The notes under the pieces were generated by a model that did not search any database, was not told the origin of the DNA, and worked only from the letters and a program-made list of their open reading frames with translations. Source: Thermodesulfobacterium sp. (GTDB lineage: Bacteria > Desulfobacterota > Thermodesulfobacteria > Thermodesulfobacteriales > Thermodesulfobacteriaceae). From it: DNA of 6,041 nucleotides. The DNA lies in contig JAGGXL010000165.1 of assembly GCA_021163085.1 (NCBI GenBank), forward strand, positions 1-6,041, read 5' to 3'. Shown here piece after piece: positions 4,301-6,041 of the stretch (position 1 is the first letter of the stretch; each line of letters starts with the position of its first letter). A program made the translations under genes and the position numbers.

Positions 4301-6041
4301 CTTTCGTAAACTATTTTTCCCATATCTCTTATATCATATCCTCCTAAGGATAAAACCGCTTTTTTAAATTCCTTGTCATTCTTTATTACATTAAGAAGTG
4401 CTTGGATAATCTCCAACTCTAAAAACTCTTTTGCAATCAGGATATCGTATCTTTCTTCTGCTACCGGAATAAAATCGAGATCCAATGCTTTTGCTGCAGC
4501 CAAAATACCCAACCCTACATCTGCTCTTCCACTTACAATAGCCTGTGCAACCCCCATATGTGTATATTCTTCATTTTCGTATCCTCTAATTTGGGAAGGA
4601 TTTATTCCCATTTCCCTCAAATGCTTATCTAAGAGAAGTCTTGTCCCAGAACTAGCCTGTCTATTAATAAAAATAATGTCTTCTCTTTTTAAATCTTCAA
4701 AACCTTTTATATTCTTTGGGTTTCCCTTTCTTACAATCAACCCTTGAGTTCTGTATACCAAATTTATTAACACCACCTTTTTTTCAGGCAAAAGCATTTT
4801 GATAAAAGGTATGTTATACTCTCCAGTTTTTCCATCCAGAAGATGAGTTCCTGCTATATGTGCTTCTCCTTTTTTTATAGCAATAAGTCCTCCCATAGAA
4901 CCGACATGAGCAGAAGAAAAACTTATATGGGAATATTTTTTTCTTAAATAATTATAAAGAATATCCAGAGTATTATCATGACTTCCTATGCAAACAATGG
5001 TATTATCAATTTCTTCCTTTGATTTCCAGAGATAGACATCTACAGTCTGTCCCTGAGAATATCCTTCAGAGCCAGAAGGTATTACAACATAGCCATCTGC
5101 TCTTACAACCGACATAAGAAGGCCTGCACCTCTTCCTACAGGAGAAACAATATACTTATCTCCAACCTTTCCCACCTTAACCCTTAAAAATTCGTCAACC
5201 CCCATACCTGAAGATATACCTCTTGAAAGCGTTGCCTGAATTTTTTCTACTCTTCTTAGCTTTGCACCCAAGTACATTTCTACAAGTGGTTTGACAAATA
5301 GATGATAACAAATATAGGCTGAAACAGGATAACCAGGAATTCCCAGAACAGGCTTATTTTCAACAAATCCCGCTATAAAAGGCTTACCGGGTTTTATAGC
5401 CACACCATTTATAATAATTTCCCCGATTTTGTTCAATACCTTGTAAGTAAAATCCTCCTTACCATAACCAGAACCTGCGTTTAGAAGAATAAGATCACAT
5501 TCCTCGCAGGCTTTCAAAATACTTTTTTCTATATCTTTCTCTTCATCTTTAGCAATTGGATATACCTTAGGTTCTCCGCCGTCTTCTTTAATAAGATTTG
5601 CTAAAACTGAGGAATTATATTCAATAAGAGCCGGAGGCTTTAAAGCCCTCTCTTCTATCCTTTCCGGTTCTATTAATTCTGAACCCGTAGGAATTATTCC
5701 TGCTATGGGCTTTTTTCTTACTTTTATCTTTAAAATCCCGCTTGCAAGCATAGCACCTATATCTACAGGTCTGATAAAGTAGTTCTCAGGTATTATAAGC
5801 TCTGTAGCAACTATGTCCTCACCAACAGATCTTACATCATGATATGGTGGATAAGCTTTATAAATTTCGATGTAATTTTCATAAACATTAACTTCCTCAA
5901 CAGGAATAACTGCATCAAAATCCTCTGGAAGCGGATCTCCTGTTTCAATCCAGATAGCTTCTTTTCCAATTTCTAACTTTACAGGATCTTTTTCTGTAGC
6001 AGAAAAAGTACTTTTTGCCCTGACTGCATAACCGTCCATAG
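4297..6041 (-). CDS. moeA: MoeA molybdopterin molybdenumtransferase fused to a PBP-like (LysR-substrate-type) domain; 5' end outside window
   Basis: MoeA inserts molybdate (or tungstate) into adenylylated molybdopterin, the last step of molybdenum cofactor synthesis in the cytosol. The visible 580 residues begin at MDGYAVRA, an internal MoeA motif containing an active-site Asp, so some 60-80 N-terminal residues should lie beyond the right edge. Counting from that Met, MoeA motifs are ETGDPLPEDFDAVIP (32-46), RSVGEDI (70-76), PTGSEL (117-122), NAGSGYGKEDF (187-197), GVAIKPGKPF (212-221) and GIPGYPVSAY (233-242). The small C-terminal MoeA domain covers about 265-338. A PBP-like domain follows at about 345-575: VGSMGGLIAIKKGEAHIAGTHL, ASSGTRLLLDKHL, and RADVGLGILAAAKALDLDFIP. 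This fusion is a known arrangement in bacteria and archaea, and the extra domain is thought to bind an oxyanion such as molybdate or tungstate. It implies Mo- or W-dependent enzymes in this organism. The TAA stop overlaps that of the YihY gene. Confidence 0.95.
   Translation of the reverse strand, partial: MDGYAVRAKSTFSATEKDPVKLEIGKEAIWIETGDPLPEDFDAVIPVEEVNVYENYIEIYKAYPPYHDVRSVGEDIVATELIIPENYFIRPVDIGAMLASGILKIKVRKKPIAGIIPTGSELIEPERIEERALKPPALIEYNSSVLANLIKEDGGEPKVYPIAKDEEKDIEKSILKACEECDLILLNAGSGYGKEDFTYKVLNKIGEIIINGVAIKPGKPFIAGFVENKPVLGIPGYPVSAYICYHLFVKPLVEMYLGAKLRRVEKIQATLSRGISSGMGVDEFLRVKVGKVGDKYIVSPVGRGAGLLMSVVRADGYVVIPSGSEGYSQGQTVDVYLWKSKEEIDNTIVCIGSHDNTLDILYNYLRKKYSHISFSSAHVGSMGGLIAIKKGEAHIAGTHLLDGKTGEYNIPFIKMLLPEKKVVLINLVYRTQGLIVRKGNPKNIKGFEDLKREDIIFINRQASSGTRLLLDKHLREMGINPSQIRGYENEEYTHMGVAQAIVSGRADVGLGILAAAKALDLDFIPVAEERYDILIAKEFLELEIIQALLNVIKNDKEFKKAVLSLGGYDIRDMGKIVYES

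Noticed and set aside
4373..4747. A 124-codon plus-strand open frame
   Set aside because: It lies wholly antisense to the well-supported PBP-like domain of moeA. It has Ser/Ile-rich composition typical of a shadow frame, and no recognisable domain.
1..6041. CRISPR array, tRNA/rRNA genes, insertion sequences or a defence island
   Set aside because: Reading both strands, I saw no regularly spaced repeats, no tRNA-like cloverleaf, no transposase and no terminal inverted repeats. The only clear nucleotide repeat is the 22-bp duplication in trmB.

Overview
This is an AT-rich window (roughly one third GC by eye) from a bacterium with very tightly packed, alternating genes. Several things hint at a deep-branching thermophile of the Thermodesulfobacteria or Aquificota kind: Lys/Glu/Ile-rich proteins, a long TrmB with a large C-terminal extension, and a MoeA fused to a periplasmic-binding-protein-like domain. 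That placement is inference; no rRNA or other marker gene is present.

Layout from left to right. (1) A leftward gene fragment runs off the left edge (1-334). Its protein resembles the start of a RecB/AddA-type PD-(D/E)XK nuclease domain, but no helicase part precedes it. (2) A 114-bp divergent intergenic region (335-448) holds a candidate pair of back-to-back promoters sharing a TTGTCAA core. (3) ilvE, branched-chain aminotransferase, runs rightward (449-1519). (4) It converges on a leftward pair: a small TPR protein (1516-1965) preceded by trmB (2015-3107). trmB is broken by an exact 22-bp tandem duplication. (5) A YihY/BrkB-family membrane protein runs rightward (3158-4300), divergent from trmB. 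(6) It converges on a leftward moeA-PBP fusion (4297-6041), whose N-terminus lies beyond the right edge.

The genes do not form one pathway. They cover amino-acid transamination, tRNA m7G modification, a membrane protein of unknown function, molybdenum cofactor synthesis and a probable DNA repair nuclease. This looks like ordinary chromosomal backbone; no mobile element, CRISPR array, RNA gene or defence system was seen.

The main point of interest is trmB. Removing one copy of the 22-bp repeat restores a single 356-codon TrmB frame, so the lesion is recent, reversible, or an assembly error. A second oddity is that both convergent gene pairs end on the same 4-bp TTAA, each strand taking its TAA stop from it, with no hairpin terminator visible at either junction.
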